From: JBLHKS01 sp047620505
Lineage (GTDB): Bacteria > Verrucomicrobiota > Verrucomicrobiia > Verrucomicrobiales > DEV007
Length of the DNA: 25,450 bases
Direction of reading: 5' to 3'
Assembly (NCBI GenBank): GCA_047620505.1
Contig: JBLHKS010000099.1
Span: 1-25,450 of the forward strand
In this document: positions 8,025 through 15,760 of the stretch, one piece after another
Layout: each line of letters opens with the position of its first letter
How positions within the stretch are numbered: the stretch's first letter is position 1
The notes under the pieces: model-generated
What the model saw: only the letters and a program-made list of their open reading frames with translations
What the model was told of the DNA's origin: nothing
Database searches by the model: none
Made by a program: the position numbers and the translations under genes

Positions 8025-8651
8025 ATGTTCGATCTCGACAGCCAGACCGGCGGTTTTACCGCGACCCACAGTTATTTGATCCGTTCGAGCTCCGGCGCGA
8101 TCCTTTTCGACGCTTCAAAAGGAGCCGCCGACTGGCTTGACGCGAGCCAAACCAAAGTCGACGCGCTCGTGCTCACCCATCAACATTTCGATCACGTGAT
8201 CAACGCGGCCGCGATCCGCGAACGGCACAAATGCCCGATTTTTGCGTTCGCGCCCATGGCCGAGGACCTGACGCTGGTCGCCTTGCTCAACGGGATGGGT
8301 TTGCCGGTCGAAGTTCCAGATTTCGAAGTCGATGAGGTCCTCGAAGGCCGCGATCGCCTGGAGCTGGCGGGTCTCGAATTCGAAATTCTGCACGTGCCGG
8401 GTCACTCGCCCGACAGCCTGTGTTTTCGCCCGACCTGTGAATCGAATAACGAACAAAAAATCCTCATCGCAGGCGATACGCTTTTTCAGCGCGGCATCGG
8501 GCGGACGGATTTTCCTCACAGCGTTCCTGAGCAGCTGCTGGCCGCGATTCAGGAAAAACTCTATGCGCTGCCGCCGGAAACCGTGGTTTATCCCGGTCAC
8601 GGTCCGTGGACCACGATAGGCGAGGAGCAGGCGGAAAATCCGTTCGTTTAA
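8025..8651 (+). CDS. MBL-fold metal-dependent hydrolase (glyoxalase II-like)
   Basis: A 208-residue single-domain metallo-beta-lactamase-fold enzyme, probably cytoplasmic. The metal ligands are all present: THQHFDH (HxHxDH motif), HVPGHSPDS (third His), IAGDTLF (bridging Asp) and VYPGHGPWT (last His). This pattern, including the GDTLF...GRTDFP stretch, fits the YcbL/glyoxalase II-like group that hydrolyses thioesters such as S-lactoylglutathione. The precise substrate cannot be read from sequence. Start placed at 8025 because the preceding in-frame codons back to 7914 look non-coding and the MFDLDSQTGGF start is family-like. The stop overlaps the end of recF, which is convergent, by four bases. 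Confidence 0.88.
   Translation: MFDLDSQTGGFTATHSYLIRSSSGAILFDASKGAADWLDASQTKVDALVLTHQHFDHVINAAAIRERHKCPIFAFAPMAEDLTLVALLNGMGLPVEVPDFEVDEVLEGRDRLELAGLEFEILHVPGHSPDSLCFRPTCESNNEQKILIAGDTLFQRGIGRTDFPHSVPEQLLAAIQEKLYALPPETVVYPGHGPWTTIGEEQAENPFV
8529..8540. repeat. Iterated palindrome, variant (11/12)
   Basis: GAGCAGCTGCTG in the MBL-fold gene, read as E-Q-L-L; core intact. Confidence 0.7.
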
Positions 8652-9715
8652 CGATCGGGCTGCCGCTCAACCGCGCCGGAAACCACTCGGTACTCCAGAT
8701 CTGGCGCGAGCCGTTCGTCTAGCCAATCGAGGTGAGTCGTCGTGATCAATTTTTGCGCGTCACCTGGCAGCGCCGACATCAGCGCGTTCCGGCGAGTCGG
8801 ATCGAGCTCGCCAAAAATGTCGTCGAGCAGCAAAAGCGGCCAGGAATCCGCTCGCTCGTGGAAAAGCCGCGCCTGACCAATTTTCAGCGCCAGCGCCACC
8901 GTTCGTTGCTGACCTTCTGAGGCAAACTGACCGGCCGGCATTCCATTCAAGCTCAGCAAAAGGTCATCGCGATGCGGCCCGCGAATCGTTGAGCGGCGTT
9001 TCGATTCTTCCTCGCGAAGCTCAGCCAAAACTTCGACCAGTCGGTCGCCATCGCCCGATTTATAGGTCAATGTCAGGGCCTCGCGAGCCCCGCTGACTTC
9101 CCGCTGAACCTCAGCCGAAAATGGATCGAGGCTCATGACCAATTCAGCTCGGCAAGACGTCAGCACCGCGCCGTGCTCAGCCAGAACTTTCGTGTAAGCG
9201 TCGATCTGCGCCCAGTTCGGTCGGGCATCCCGTTTCAGGAGAAAATTTCGGCTGCGCAAAGCGCGCTCGTAGGCCCGCAACGCCGGTCGATAGCCAGGAA
9301 ACAGCTGCGTTCCCATGAAATCCAGATACCGCCTCCGTCCATCCCCTCCGCCGCGAATCAAATCCAGATCGTCGTTCGCCATCCAGACGACTCGGCCGCT
9401 GTGCTCCAGATAATCGCCGCTCCGCCGCATCGCCGTTCCGTCGACCGATAATTTTCGGTTCGCCTGCTTGTAGCCGACCAGCAGCTGCTGATCACGAAAT
9501 TCTGAGCTGACCGCGAACTCGCTTTTCTCGAATTGAATCACCTCGCCTAGCGATGAAGTCCGCGGAGACTGCAACCGCATCGCGATGCAGACCGCTTCGA
9601 GGATCGAAGTCTTGCCCTGAGCGTTTGAGCCAACAAAAATCGTCACTCCCTCGCCAAATTCGCACTGGACGGTGTCGAAGCAGCGGAGTTGACGGGCTTT
9701 CAGCGAGGTGAGCAT
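8648..9715 (-). CDS. recF: DNA replication/repair protein RecF
   Basis: A 355-residue SMC-like ATPase that binds gapped DNA and helps RecO/RecR load RecA. Walker A is GSNAQGKTS near residue 30, following the family's L...LR.F opening. The ABC signature is SEGQQRTVALALK and Walker B is LLLLDDIFGELD, followed by the D-loop and ITTTH. Length is normal. recF often sits with dnaA, dnaN and gyrB, but here its neighbours are a cyclophilin gene and an MBL-fold gene, so it is relocated. It is separated from the upstream cyclophilin gene by a terminator at 9766-9794, so it probably has its own promoter in the roughly 50 bases before 9715. The palindrome at 9479 encodes Q-Q-L-L. Confidence 0.96.
   Translation of the reverse strand: MLTSLKARQLRCFDTVQCEFGEGVTIFVGSNAQGKTSILEAVCIAMRLQSPRTSSLGEVIQFEKSEFAVSSEFRDQQLLVGYKQANRKLSVDGTAMRRSGDYLEHSGRVVWMANDDLDLIRGGGDGRRRYLDFMGTQLFPGYRPALRAYERALRSRNFLLKRDARPNWAQIDAYTKVLAEHGAVLTSCRAELVMSLDPFSAEVQREVSGAREALTLTYKSGDGDRLVEVLAELREEESKRRSTIRGPHRDDLLLSLNGMPAGQFASEGQQRTVALALKIGQARLFHERADSWPLLLLDDIFGELDPTRRNALMSALPGDAQKLITTTHLDWLDERLAPDLEYRVVSGAVERQPDR
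9479..9490. repeat. Iterated palindrome, exact copy 5
   Basis: In recF, coding strand Q-Q-L-L (residues 76-79). Confidence 0.9.
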
Positions 9716-9765
9716 GAATCAGCCGTCTTTTTCCTGACATTCCCACCAAACGCAACTCCAAACGA

Positions 9766-9794
9766 AAGAAGGCCGCACGATTGGCGGCCTTCTT
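9766..9794 (-). terminator. Intrinsic terminator after the cyclophilin gene
   Basis: Perfect 11-bp stem (AAGAAGGCCGC with GCGGCCTTCTT) around a seven-base loop. T-rich sequence follows on the minus strand (TTCTTTCG). It lies between the cyclophilin stop and recF. Confidence 0.75.
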
Positions 9795-9823
9795 AAAATA
9801 CTGTCTTTTTGAAACTCGGGAGT

Positions 9824-10915
9824 TTACCAAACGCGCTCGATCACGCGGGTGACGAGGCCTTTCTCGCCTTTCGCATCACGCGACTTCATCACAGGCAAAG
9901 AAAGCAGCTTGCGGCCGGTATTCGGATCCTCGGTCACTTCCGGCGCAGGCGGCTGGTCGTCAGCAGCTGCTGGAGCTGGTGCAGGCGCGGCAGGCGGCGG
10001 AGTTCCGTCTTCGACACCCGCGATCTCATCGGTAAGCAGATCAAATTCCGGCGGAACGCGATCATCATTCGCTGCAACCGGAGCGAGCGGAGTCGAAGGA
10101 GCTGGAGCGGGCTCAGCAACTGGAGCTGGAGCAGGTTCCGGAGCTGGCGGCGGCGGAACGGCTTCCTTTTTGCGGCCCAGGAACGGAACCGAAAACTTCG
10201 GCAAACGCGGTTTGGGCATTTTGTCAGGAACCGCTTCGGCCACTTTCTGACCTGCACCACGAACCACATCGCCAGCGGCGGTTGCAGCTCCGGAGAGGAG
10301 CGCACCATCGGCGTTTGCCTCGGGTTCAGCGCCAGCCGCCGCGTAGGTGACTGCGTTAACCTCGACCCGAGCAACCGGCACGTCGTTCGTGTCGACCGTC
10401 GTGCCCGCGACGTAATCGAGGTGCTCGAGTCCGCGGATCACGTTCGCAAAAACCGTGTATTTTCCGTCCAGCTGCGTTTGATCGGCCAGAACAATGAAAA
10501 ATTGGCTACCGCTCGATGCGCTTCCGTCCGGCAACTTCGCCATCGCGACAGCACCTCGGGTATGCTTGAGTTTGATCTCGGACGGAACGCTGTGATCCGG
10601 TCCGCCGGTGCCCCAAAGGTGCTTCTGCGACTCGTCGCGAGTGTAGGGATCGCCCAACTGGATCACGTAGTTCGGGATCGCGCGGTGGACGGCAAGACCG
10701 TTATAAAATCCGCTTTTGGCGAGCTTCTCGAAGTTGGCGACCGTTTGAGGCGCGACCTGATCTTCGAGTTCGATGACCACGCGGCGGATCTGGCCGTTAA
10801 CGACGAGGTCGAGCGCCGCTGTCGGCTTACCAGTTGGCTGAGATTCTTCCTGGGCGAATGCCGGGCCGGAAGCCAGCAGCAGGGCCGCGCAGAAAAATGA
10901 GGAACGCAATTTCAT
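9824..10915 (-). CDS. Secreted cyclophilin-type peptidyl-prolyl isomerase with Pro/Ala-rich tail
   Basis: A 363-residue protein. A signal peptide ends at PAFA (residues 1-21). Residues about 33-195 are a cyclophilin domain that catalyses cis-trans isomerisation of prolyl bonds: FEKLAKSGFYNGLAVHRAIP, GTGGPDHSVPSEI, RGAVAMAK, SGSQFFIVLA and LDGKYTVFANVI all match. The active-site Arg (HRAI) and the QFFI stretch are kept; the last strand's usual FG.V reads FANV. Residues 196-363 are a low-complexity tail: Ala-rich, then a basic KPRLPKFSVPFLGRKKEAV piece and runs of Pro-Ala-Pro/Glu. Such tails may span or bind the envelope or cell wall; this is inference. It lies 34 bases downstream of ygfZ on the same strand, so probably in an operon. 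It is likely periplasmic. Confidence 0.9.
   Translation of the reverse strand: MKLRSSFFCAALLLASGPAFAQEESQPTGKPTAALDLVVNGQIRRVVIELEDQVAPQTVANFEKLAKSGFYNGLAVHRAIPNYVIQLGDPYTRDESQKHLWGTGGPDHSVPSEIKLKHTRGAVAMAKLPDGSASSGSQFFIVLADQTQLDGKYTVFANVIRGLEHLDYVAGTTVDTNDVPVARVEVNAVTYAAAGAEPEANADGALLSGAATAAGDVVRGAGQKVAEAVPDKMPKPRLPKFSVPFLGRKKEAVPPPPAPEPAPAPVAEPAPAPSTPLAPVAANDDRVPPEFDLLTDEIAGVEDGTPPPAAPAPAPAAADDQPPAPEVTEDPNTGRKLLSLPVMKSRDAKGEKGLVTRVIERVW
9961..9972. repeat. Iterated palindrome, exact copy 6
   Basis: In the Pro/Ala tail of the cyclophilin gene, coding strand A-A-A-D. Confidence 0.9.
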
Positions 10916-10949
10916 ATTGTTGAGTGAGTTTCAATCGTTGGGTTGCGAC

Positions 10950-11831
10950 TCAGATACCGGAAAAATCCCGAATTTCCAAGAAAGAGACGCTATTATTTTC
11001 CGTATCGCGCGTACCCAGCCGAGTTCCCTCCGCCAGATGCTGTCGCCGAACGTAACCGAGCGCGATCCAACGGCCGAGAATCGCGCTGAAAATCGTACTG
11101 GTCAGCTGACCCACAGATTTCTCGACTCCGTCCGCGTAAAGCAGCTCACCGGGCTCGATCGCCGGAGTTTTTCCCTCGTCCACCGCGGCGAGCGTGACCA
11201 ATTCGCGATTGACCTGGCCGACACTTTTGATTCGCGAGATCGTTTCCTGGCCGACGTAGCAGCCCTTCTGGAAATCGATCGCGCGATCCTGGAGCCTCGC
11301 CTCTTGCGGTAAAACTACGTTGCTCAGCTCCGCACCCCACTGCGCGACGCCGTTAGCGATCCGCAGCTCCTCAAGCCGTTCAGGCGTCACCGCTCTGGTG
11401 CTGAGTTTCTCGATCAACCCGGTTCCGGCAGGAGCGAGAACGTCCGCAGCTTCGATCCCGAATCGATTGACCGCGCGACTCCAAGCACCCTCGATCGCCG
11501 GTGGGTTTCCTAACAAATGCACCAGCTCGAAATCGTCCGTCGCGTCCGTCAACTCGCAGTCATCGGCGATGATGTAGCGATCCAGACGCGCCAGCAGCTG
11601 CTCGCGAAGCTCCGCGGGGCCGTCGATCAAAAACGCGTCGCCCTCCGGCATAACCGAGATAAAAATATCCGCCTCCATCTTGCCCTTCGCGGTCGTGACG
11701 CAGGCATAAATCGCCGACTCGACGGTCGCCTTTTCAACCTGGTTCGAAACCTGGCCGTTGAGGTAGCGAACGCGGTCGCCGCCGCTGAGCCTGAGTTTTG
11801 TGCGGTCTGAAAGATCGATGTGGTCGGCCAT
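10950..11831 (-). CDS. ygfZ: Folate-binding YgfZ/GcvT-like protein
   Basis: A 293-residue protein of the YgfZ family, which supports assembly or repair of certain Fe-S enzymes using tetrahydrofolate. The diagnostic motif KGCYVGQE, with its essential Cys, is present in the stretch DFQKGCYVGQETISRI. The N-terminal GcvT-like fold is recognisable (LRLSGGDRVRYLNGQVSNQV, TTAKGKMEADIFI), and the C-terminus has the beta-barrel ending (ALGYVRR). Length is in range. It is the first gene of a probable two-gene transcript with the cyclophilin gene and is divergent from the Tat-exported gene at 11885, sharing a 53-base promoter region. A variant palindrome at 11592 encodes E-Q-L-L. Confidence 0.93.
   Translation of the reverse strand: MADHIDLSDRTKLRLSGGDRVRYLNGQVSNQVEKATVESAIYACVTTAKGKMEADIFISVMPEGDAFLIDGPAELREQLLARLDRYIIADDCELTDATDDFELVHLLGNPPAIEGAWSRAVNRFGIEAADVLAPAGTGLIEKLSTRAVTPERLEELRIANGVAQWGAELSNVVLPQEARLQDRAIDFQKGCYVGQETISRIKSVGQVNRELVTLAAVDEGKTPAIEPGELLYADGVEKSVGQLTSTIFSAILGRWIALGYVRRQHLAEGTRLGTRDTENNSVSFLEIRDFSGI
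11592..11603. repeat. Iterated palindrome, variant (11/12)
   Basis: CAGCAGCTGCTC in ygfZ, coding strand E-Q-L-L; core intact. Confidence 0.7.
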
Positions 11832-11884
11832 GTCCGTTGAGTTTCTCGCTGACTGAAAGGCCCCACCTGTGGTATGTCAGGGGC

Positions 11885-13315
11885 ATGACCGCAACGCAAT
11901 CTCGGCGCCAATTTCTGGCTCTTTCCGCGGCAGCAGCTGCTGGAGCGTCTCTTTCACCCCGCGCTGGAATCGCCGCCCCCATGCCGGACGTCGACCTCGG
12001 CGAGCGGCCCGAACAAGACCGATCTGTGACGGTCGCCAATCCCTACGGCCGCGTCCCGGTGTCGTTCATCATCGATGATTCTTCGCTCCTCGTGAACCTC
12101 GGCCATTTCTGCATGCCGCAGTTTGCCGAGGCCTGGGGAAAATCGAAAGGCGACCGCTACGATAAGCCTTGGAAAACCTGGCCGCGGGAGATTCCAGATT
12201 CGTTCGTGCGCGAATTTGGCGAATTTTGCCGCGAGCAGGGAGTGAAGGGAAAATACTCGATCGTCCCCTACCCCGCCTGCGTCGGTTGGCTGGACAAAAC
12301 GCTGCCAGGTTGGAGTCACGGCGAGCTGCGGGCGAGTTTGAAGCTGGTCCAGGATCTGATGCTTCCAGACTGGGATATTCATCCCGAAATGATCAGCCAC
12401 ACTCGAGTTCTCGACATCAAAACGGGTCGGCCCCTGCCTCGCAAAGACGACGGCGGCTACTGGATGGAGAACGGCGGCAGGTGCGCTGGAAGGAGTCAGG
12501 ACGAAATTTCGAACTACATCGCCTACTCGCTTCAGCTGATCAAAAATCTTGATCTACCCTGCGAAGGCTTCACGACGCCTGGCGGATTTGGCAGTCCAGC
12601 GAAAGAATTTCTCAGCAAAGGCGGGCTGCAGGCGATCCGAAGTGTCCTCGGGGCAGAGATTCCGCACTACTTCAAATACGTCGTCACGAACATCAAAGAC
12701 AGCACGCAGCCTCAAGTTGAAGCGGCAAACGGGATCGGCGGCGATGCTGCGGAGTGCATCGTGAACATCCCGTCCTGCACCGGCGACTATCTTGGAAGCT
12801 GGGACGGCGCCTCACCGAATCCGACTGACGAAACGGTCGAAGCCCACGTCTCAGCGGATTTCAAAAGCGGACGGCTGGTTGACGTCATCGAAAAGGGCGA
12901 GCCGGCCTGTTTTCTGACGCATTGGCCAGGAATGTACGCCAACGGAACCGGTATCGCGTTCCGAACATTCAAGGAAACCGTCAAGCGGCTCAATGCCGGT
13001 TTCAGCGATCGGATCCGCTGGATGAAACTCACCGAAATCGCTCGGTACTGGGCGGCGAAAGAGTTGACCCAGATCAAGCTTGTCGACAAAAAGCAGATCG
13101 AGCTAAAAGCGCCGTTCGCAGCTGACGGCTTCACGTTGATCGCCCCATCCTGGACGCCGCCGATCGTGAAGCACGATGGCGTGATCACAGAATTGAAAGA
13201 AGTCGATTCTCCGGATCGGCTTCAAGCCGGAACCTGGGCCTGGTCGAGCAACGACGGCGATGGCGTGAAGCACATCTGCTTCGACCTGAAAAAGGGCGAA
13301 TCTACGATTTCTTAA
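11885..13315 (+). CDS. Tat-exported protein, polysaccharide-deacetylase-like
   Basis: A 476-residue protein. It starts with a twin-arginine signal (SRRQFLAL then an Ala-rich stretch), so it is exported folded. The start at 11885 follows AGGGGC and puts the Tat motif at the N-terminus. The mature protein begins VPVSFIIDDSSLLVN, resembling the first strand and Asp pair of NodB-type deacetylases, then REFGEFCREQGVKGKYSIVPYPACVGW and a later TTPGGFGSP, a possible second motif. FLTHWPGMYANG near residue 345 is another candidate active-site loop. I infer a NodB-like (beta/alpha)7 fold acting on a glycan, but the usual HxxxH zinc pair is not obvious. Activity is therefore uncertain and the protein may be a divergent family. 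It is followed by an intergenic palindrome at 13327. Confidence 0.75.
   Translation: MTATQSRRQFLALSAAAAAGASLSPRAGIAAPMPDVDLGERPEQDRSVTVANPYGRVPVSFIIDDSSLLVNLGHFCMPQFAEAWGKSKGDRYDKPWKTWPREIPDSFVREFGEFCREQGVKGKYSIVPYPACVGWLDKTLPGWSHGELRASLKLVQDLMLPDWDIHPEMISHTRVLDIKTGRPLPRKDDGGYWMENGGRCAGRSQDEISNYIAYSLQLIKNLDLPCEGFTTPGGFGSPAKEFLSKGGLQAIRSVLGAEIPHYFKYVVTNIKDSTQPQVEAANGIGGDAAECIVNIPSCTGDYLGSWDGASPNPTDETVEAHVSADFKSGRLVDVIEKGEPACFLTHWPGMYANGTGIAFRTFKETVKRLNAGFSDRIRWMKLTEIARYWAAKELTQIKLVDKKQIELKAPFAADGFTLIAPSWTPPIVKHDGVITELKEVDSPDRLQAGTWAWSSNDGDGVKHICFDLKKGESTIS
11931..11942. repeat. Iterated palindrome, exact copy 7
   Basis: In the Tat signal region, forming part of its run of Ala residues (A-A-A-G). 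Confidence 0.9.
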
Positions 13316-13326
13316 CTATGACCACC

Positions 13327-13338
13327 CAGCAGCTGCTG
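13327..13338. repeat. Iterated palindrome, exact copy 8 (intergenic)
   Basis: Lies 11 bases after the Tat-exported gene's stop and 54 bases before the META gene. Confidence 0.9.
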
Positions 13339-13392
13339 GCGCATCTTCAGGTTGGAATCTAAGATCCACTCCGCTTCCGTTTCCTCTAAGTC

Positions 13393-14205
13393 ATGATCAG
13401 ATTCCTCATCTCCATTTTTGCCCTATCTGCCGCTGTTTCGTCATGCACGGCACACCACGACGATTCCAACACCAGTCTAAAGCGCGAGCATGGCTGGGTG
13501 CTCACCAAATTCACCAGCAAAGGTGCCGATGTGCCGATTATCGAATTGGATGGCAACGGCCCCATTGCGCTGACTCTTATGATTAAAGGGAACGCCGTCT
13601 CCGCTAACGGCGGGATTAACCAAATGTCAGGGAAGGCAAAGATCGGTCGAGATGGGCAGATTCGGATTTCGGATTCCAGCACCACGGAAATTCGAGGGCC
13701 TTTGAATCTGATGAAACAGGAGGAAAATTACCTCTTTGGTCTCACAAAAATGACGGAAATCGAAGTCCGGGGCGATTTGCTGATCCTGTCGGATGGCTCG
13801 GCGAAGAACCAGATGCAATTCAAAGCATACGTGCCGCCCGGCCCTGAACCGCTGATTGGAACGACTTGGGTTTACAGCGGATTCGAGGAAGAGATAAAAG
13901 GAGGCTCATCTTTCGCCCCAGACCATGGTGATCCGTCCCCAAATCTGACTTTCAGTGAGGACGGCAAAGTGACGGGCTACGGCGGTGTGAATCGCTTTTT
14001 CGGCGCCTACGAAGCCAATCTTGAGAATGGAAAAGTTGAAATCGGCGCGCTCGCATCCACGAAAAAAGGCGGGTCAAATAGGGCAATGAAAGACGAGAAG
14101 GAACTGCTCCAAAGGTTGCAAGCTGCGACCGGATTTTCGATCAACGGAGTCGAGCTACGCCTCACTAAAGGAAAAACGGCGCTGATTTTCGAAGCAGCGG
14201 AGTAG
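13393..14205 (+). CDS. Lipoprotein with two META (HslJ-like) domains
   Basis: A 270-residue predicted lipoprotein. MIRFLISIFALSAAVSSC gives a lipobox S-S-C with the acylated Cys at residue 18. Two HslJ/META-type domains follow. In the first (about 35-148), GWVLTKF opens the domain and ANGGINQMSG matches the family's G..GCN...G turn. In the second (about 155-268), GTTWVYSGF and GYGGVNRFFGAY carry the same signature, with LTFSEDGKVTGYGG before it. META domains occur in heat-induced HslJ and in secreted proteins of unclear function; Cys is replaced by Ile or Val at the usual GCN position. It is probably co-oriented with, but independent of, the Tat-exported gene. The stop codon is three bases before a palindrome copy. 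Confidence 0.85.
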   Translation: MIRFLISIFALSAAVSSCTAHHDDSNTSLKREHGWVLTKFTSKGADVPIIELDGNGPIALTLMIKGNAVSANGGINQMSGKAKIGRDGQIRISDSSTTEIRGPLNLMKQEENYLFGLTKMTEIEVRGDLLILSDGSAKNQMQFKAYVPPGPEPLIGTTWVYSGFEEEIKGGSSFAPDHGDPSPNLTFSEDGKVTGYGGVNRFFGAYEANLENGKVEIGALASTKKGGSNRAMKDEKELLQRLQAATGFSINGVELRLTKGKTALIFEAAE

Positions 14206-14207
14206 AC

Positions 14208-14219
14208 CAGCAGCTGCTG
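14208..14219. repeat. Iterated palindrome, exact copy 9 (intergenic)
   Basis: Begins three bases after the META gene's stop. It is the last good copy before a 3-kb gap in the distribution. Confidence 0.9.
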
Positions 14220-14355
14220 GAGGTCTCGCAACGCTGATGGCGGTGAAAAGGTCGTGTCCACCGCCGACCGAGTTTGAATTGCACAGCCGGGCGGCGATTG
14301 GACCGCGTTGGTTCGCTAATCGCGTAGACTGCACATCCGTTCCAATCGCTGTAGC

Positions 14356-14380
14356 GCATCGGCGCGACGCTCGCCGATGC
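14356..14380. repeat. Perfect 9-bp inverted repeat
   Basis: GCATCGGCG and CGCCGATGC around a seven-base loop. A flanking TAG/CTA can extend the stem past a bulge. It resembles a repetitive extragenic palindromic element, but only one copy is in this window. Confidence 0.4.
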
Positions 14381-14512
14381 TATCGCGGTTGGTATGGAGG
14401 ATCCACCCGACGAGTGGCTGGAGCGATTCAAGAATTGGAAGTTTTGAAAAATTTCACGGAAACACTACATTATTACATAAAATTAATATTTAACAATTGA
14501 AACACTTCCTTA

Positions 14513-14540
14513 TTGACTGGGAAAAGCCTAGGCCTATTCT
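14513..14540 (+). promoter_or_regulatory. Promoter-like sequence, upstream of pair
   Basis: TTGACT (14513-14518), a 16-base spacer and TATTCT (14535-14540), preceded by an AT-rich stretch that could act as an UP element. Confidence 0.4.
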
Positions 14541-14544
14541 CGCC

Positions 14545-14572
14545 TTGACACCTCTGAATTGGCCTCTATTTT
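14545..14572 (+). promoter_or_regulatory. Promoter-like sequence, downstream of pair
   Basis: Perfect TTGACA (14545-14550), a 16-base spacer and TATTTT (14567-14572). It would start transcription about 40 bases before the small ORF at 14619. Confidence 0.45.
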
Positions 14573-14618
14573 CCGCGCCTTCAAACTCTGGGTGTTAAAT
14601 CCCAAATCGAACTGACCA

Positions 14619-14816
14619 ATGGACATCGAAGAAATCATCGTAGGGGCCGACCAAAAAGCCGAGGAAATCATTGCGAATCATGAACCGATTCGCGACGAAC
14701 TCAATCGCGGTCGACCGAATTCTTCGGATACGAGCAGTGCCGACGGCGCATTGCGCGCTCTTGATCGACTCCTGAAAATAGACGAACAGTTGAGTGATAG
14801 TGCTGCCACCGCCTAA
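14619..14816 (+). CDS. Small acidic protein of unknown function
   Basis: A 65-residue ORF, MDIEEIIVGADQKAEEII..., acidic, with two probable helices (about 1-32 and 42-58) joined by a polar Ser/Asn/Asp linker. I recognise no family. Support comes from two promoter-like sequences upstream and from the following frame at 14843, 26 bases downstream, with which it could form a two-gene unit. A small acidic protein followed by a larger basic one is a layout seen in antitoxin-toxin and phage-derived pairs, but nothing in the sequence proves that. No Shine-Dalgarno. It could be a chance ORF. Confidence 0.5.
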   Translation: MDIEEIIVGADQKAEEIIANHEPIRDELNRGRPNSSDTSSADGALRALDRLLKIDEQLSDSAATA

Positions 14817-14842
14817 GCTGAATTTAAAATTCGCAAGAAGCG

Positions 14843-15373
14843 ATGGCCGAACCCGATAACGATCACATTGCGGCTATCCGCAAACGGCGGACCAAGTTCC
14901 TGACTGGTGCACTTATGCGGCTCCAGTTGTCCTACCCAGAGTTACGTGACAACGCCGTGATGCCGGATGGCCTTGTAACAGCGACAGTCGAGCACTAGCT
15001 TGGCGACTATCAAGCGCTGGTTGGTCGCTACAAAATCGAGGAGAAAATTCAACGGCACAAAATCGCGGGGTTGCTCTCCGCCGCTATCATCAAAGTTCGA
15101 CCGATTCAACTTCGCGACTACAGTTCGCCAGGTGCTCGAGTTTCTAGGGACAACGAATTTTTTGCAGCTTGGGCAGGGCTCGCAATTTGTGCTGAGCTGG
15201 CCGACGACGATCGACTTTGGAAGCTGAAAAATCTTCCAAATTACTCAAATTGGTTCGAAGATTTAATCTATTTCATGGTTCGCCGCCACGACGCATCCGA
15301 AGCCCTAATCCTAGCGTTCGAAACGCTCAGCCTTAGCTGGTTCCCAGAGAACTTCAAGAAGTCGGACGATTGA
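14843..15373 (+). pseudogene. Unknown gene interrupted by an in-frame TAG
   Basis: The frame opens at ATG 14843 (weak AAGAAG upstream) and encodes 51 residues (MAEPDNDHIAAIRKRRTKF...) up to TAG at 14996-14998. The same frame then stays open for 124 more codons (LGDYQALVGRYKIEEKIQ... to ...FPENFKKSDD) before TGA. Together they make a 176-codon reading frame with one amber codon. Codon and residue character look protein-like on both sides. Possible explanations are a nonsense mutation, a sequencing error or, less likely, readthrough. No family is recognised. The second half has an aromatic-rich patch (WKLKNLPNYSNWFEDLIYF). It may be paired with the small ORF at 14619. Confidence 0.6.
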
Positions 15374-15557
15374 TTTTTGGTGAAGCGCCGGGATGCGATC
15401 GGCGCCGCTAACCTCGATGGCTGTGCCCCATCCTACGGCGAAGATCGCGGATTGAAGTGAAGTCGAGCCTGATGGTTGATTTCCAAAGACACCTAACCTG
15501 CTGCCGATTCTCTTCTCAGCCACCGTCCTCCTTTTGTTGCCGATCCGAAACCAGCAA
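15374..15557. other. Non-coding stretch
   Basis: No supported gene. A six-base-pair hairpin GCGCCG/CGGCGC lies at 15385-15405, just after the TAG-interrupted frame. Otherwise I see nothing. Confidence 0.45.
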
Positions 15558-15754
15558 CTAAACGGAGTCATCCTCATTGTCGCAGCCACCGAAGATGTAG
15601 GGCTTGGCGTCATCGTTCTCGTTTCCTAGCGCAATAAATGTTTTTGAGACCTCTGGGTACTTGATCTTTGGTGGCTGCTCTTTCCCTTGGTCACGTCGAT
15701 GTACCCACCAGCGCAACGGTAATCCCGAAGCAGCTGTTGAATCTTGTGGTGCAT
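15558..15754 (-). pseudogene. Small frameshifted gene remnant
   Basis: On the minus strand, ATG at 15754 gives MHHKIQQLLRDYRCAGGYI then DVTKG. A shift in the homopolymer-rich stretch 15681-15690 (runs of T, C and T) is needed to continue into KEQPPKIKYPEVSKTFIALG and NENDDAKPYIFGGCDNEDDSV before TAG at 15560-15558. The 197-base span is one base short of a whole number of codons, as expected for a one-base deletion. It starts six bases after the stop of the remnant at 15761, suggesting the two were once translationally linked. Original length would be about 65 residues. Function unknown. A sequencing indel is possible. Confidence 0.55.
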
Positions 15755-15760
15755 CGCGGC

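Larger units (their letters stand above)
14220..14618. other. Gene-free stretch with hairpins, then AT-rich promoter region
   Basis: 14230-14430 has no convincing gene but holds inverted repeats: GGCGGTG/CACCGCC near 14240-14275 and a 9-bp stem GCATCGGCG/CGCCGATGC at 14356-14380. An open piece from 14395 ends in a coding-like tail (MEDPPDEWLERFKNWKF, then TGA), perhaps a remnant. From about 14430 the sequence turns strongly AT-rich, unlike the flanks, and carries two promoter-like sequences. Confidence 0.5.

Noticed and set aside
9809..10900. 363-codon plus-strand open frame
   Set aside because: Antisense to the cyclophilin gene, with no recognisable domain and an Arg/Ser-rich composition.
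14237..14500. 87-codon plus ORF over the hairpin region
   Set aside because: No family features; it runs through inverted repeats and AT-rich promoter DNA.
15311..15613. 100-codon minus ORF
   Set aside because: It overlaps the better-supported plus-strand interrupted gene and the minus-strand remnant in another frame.
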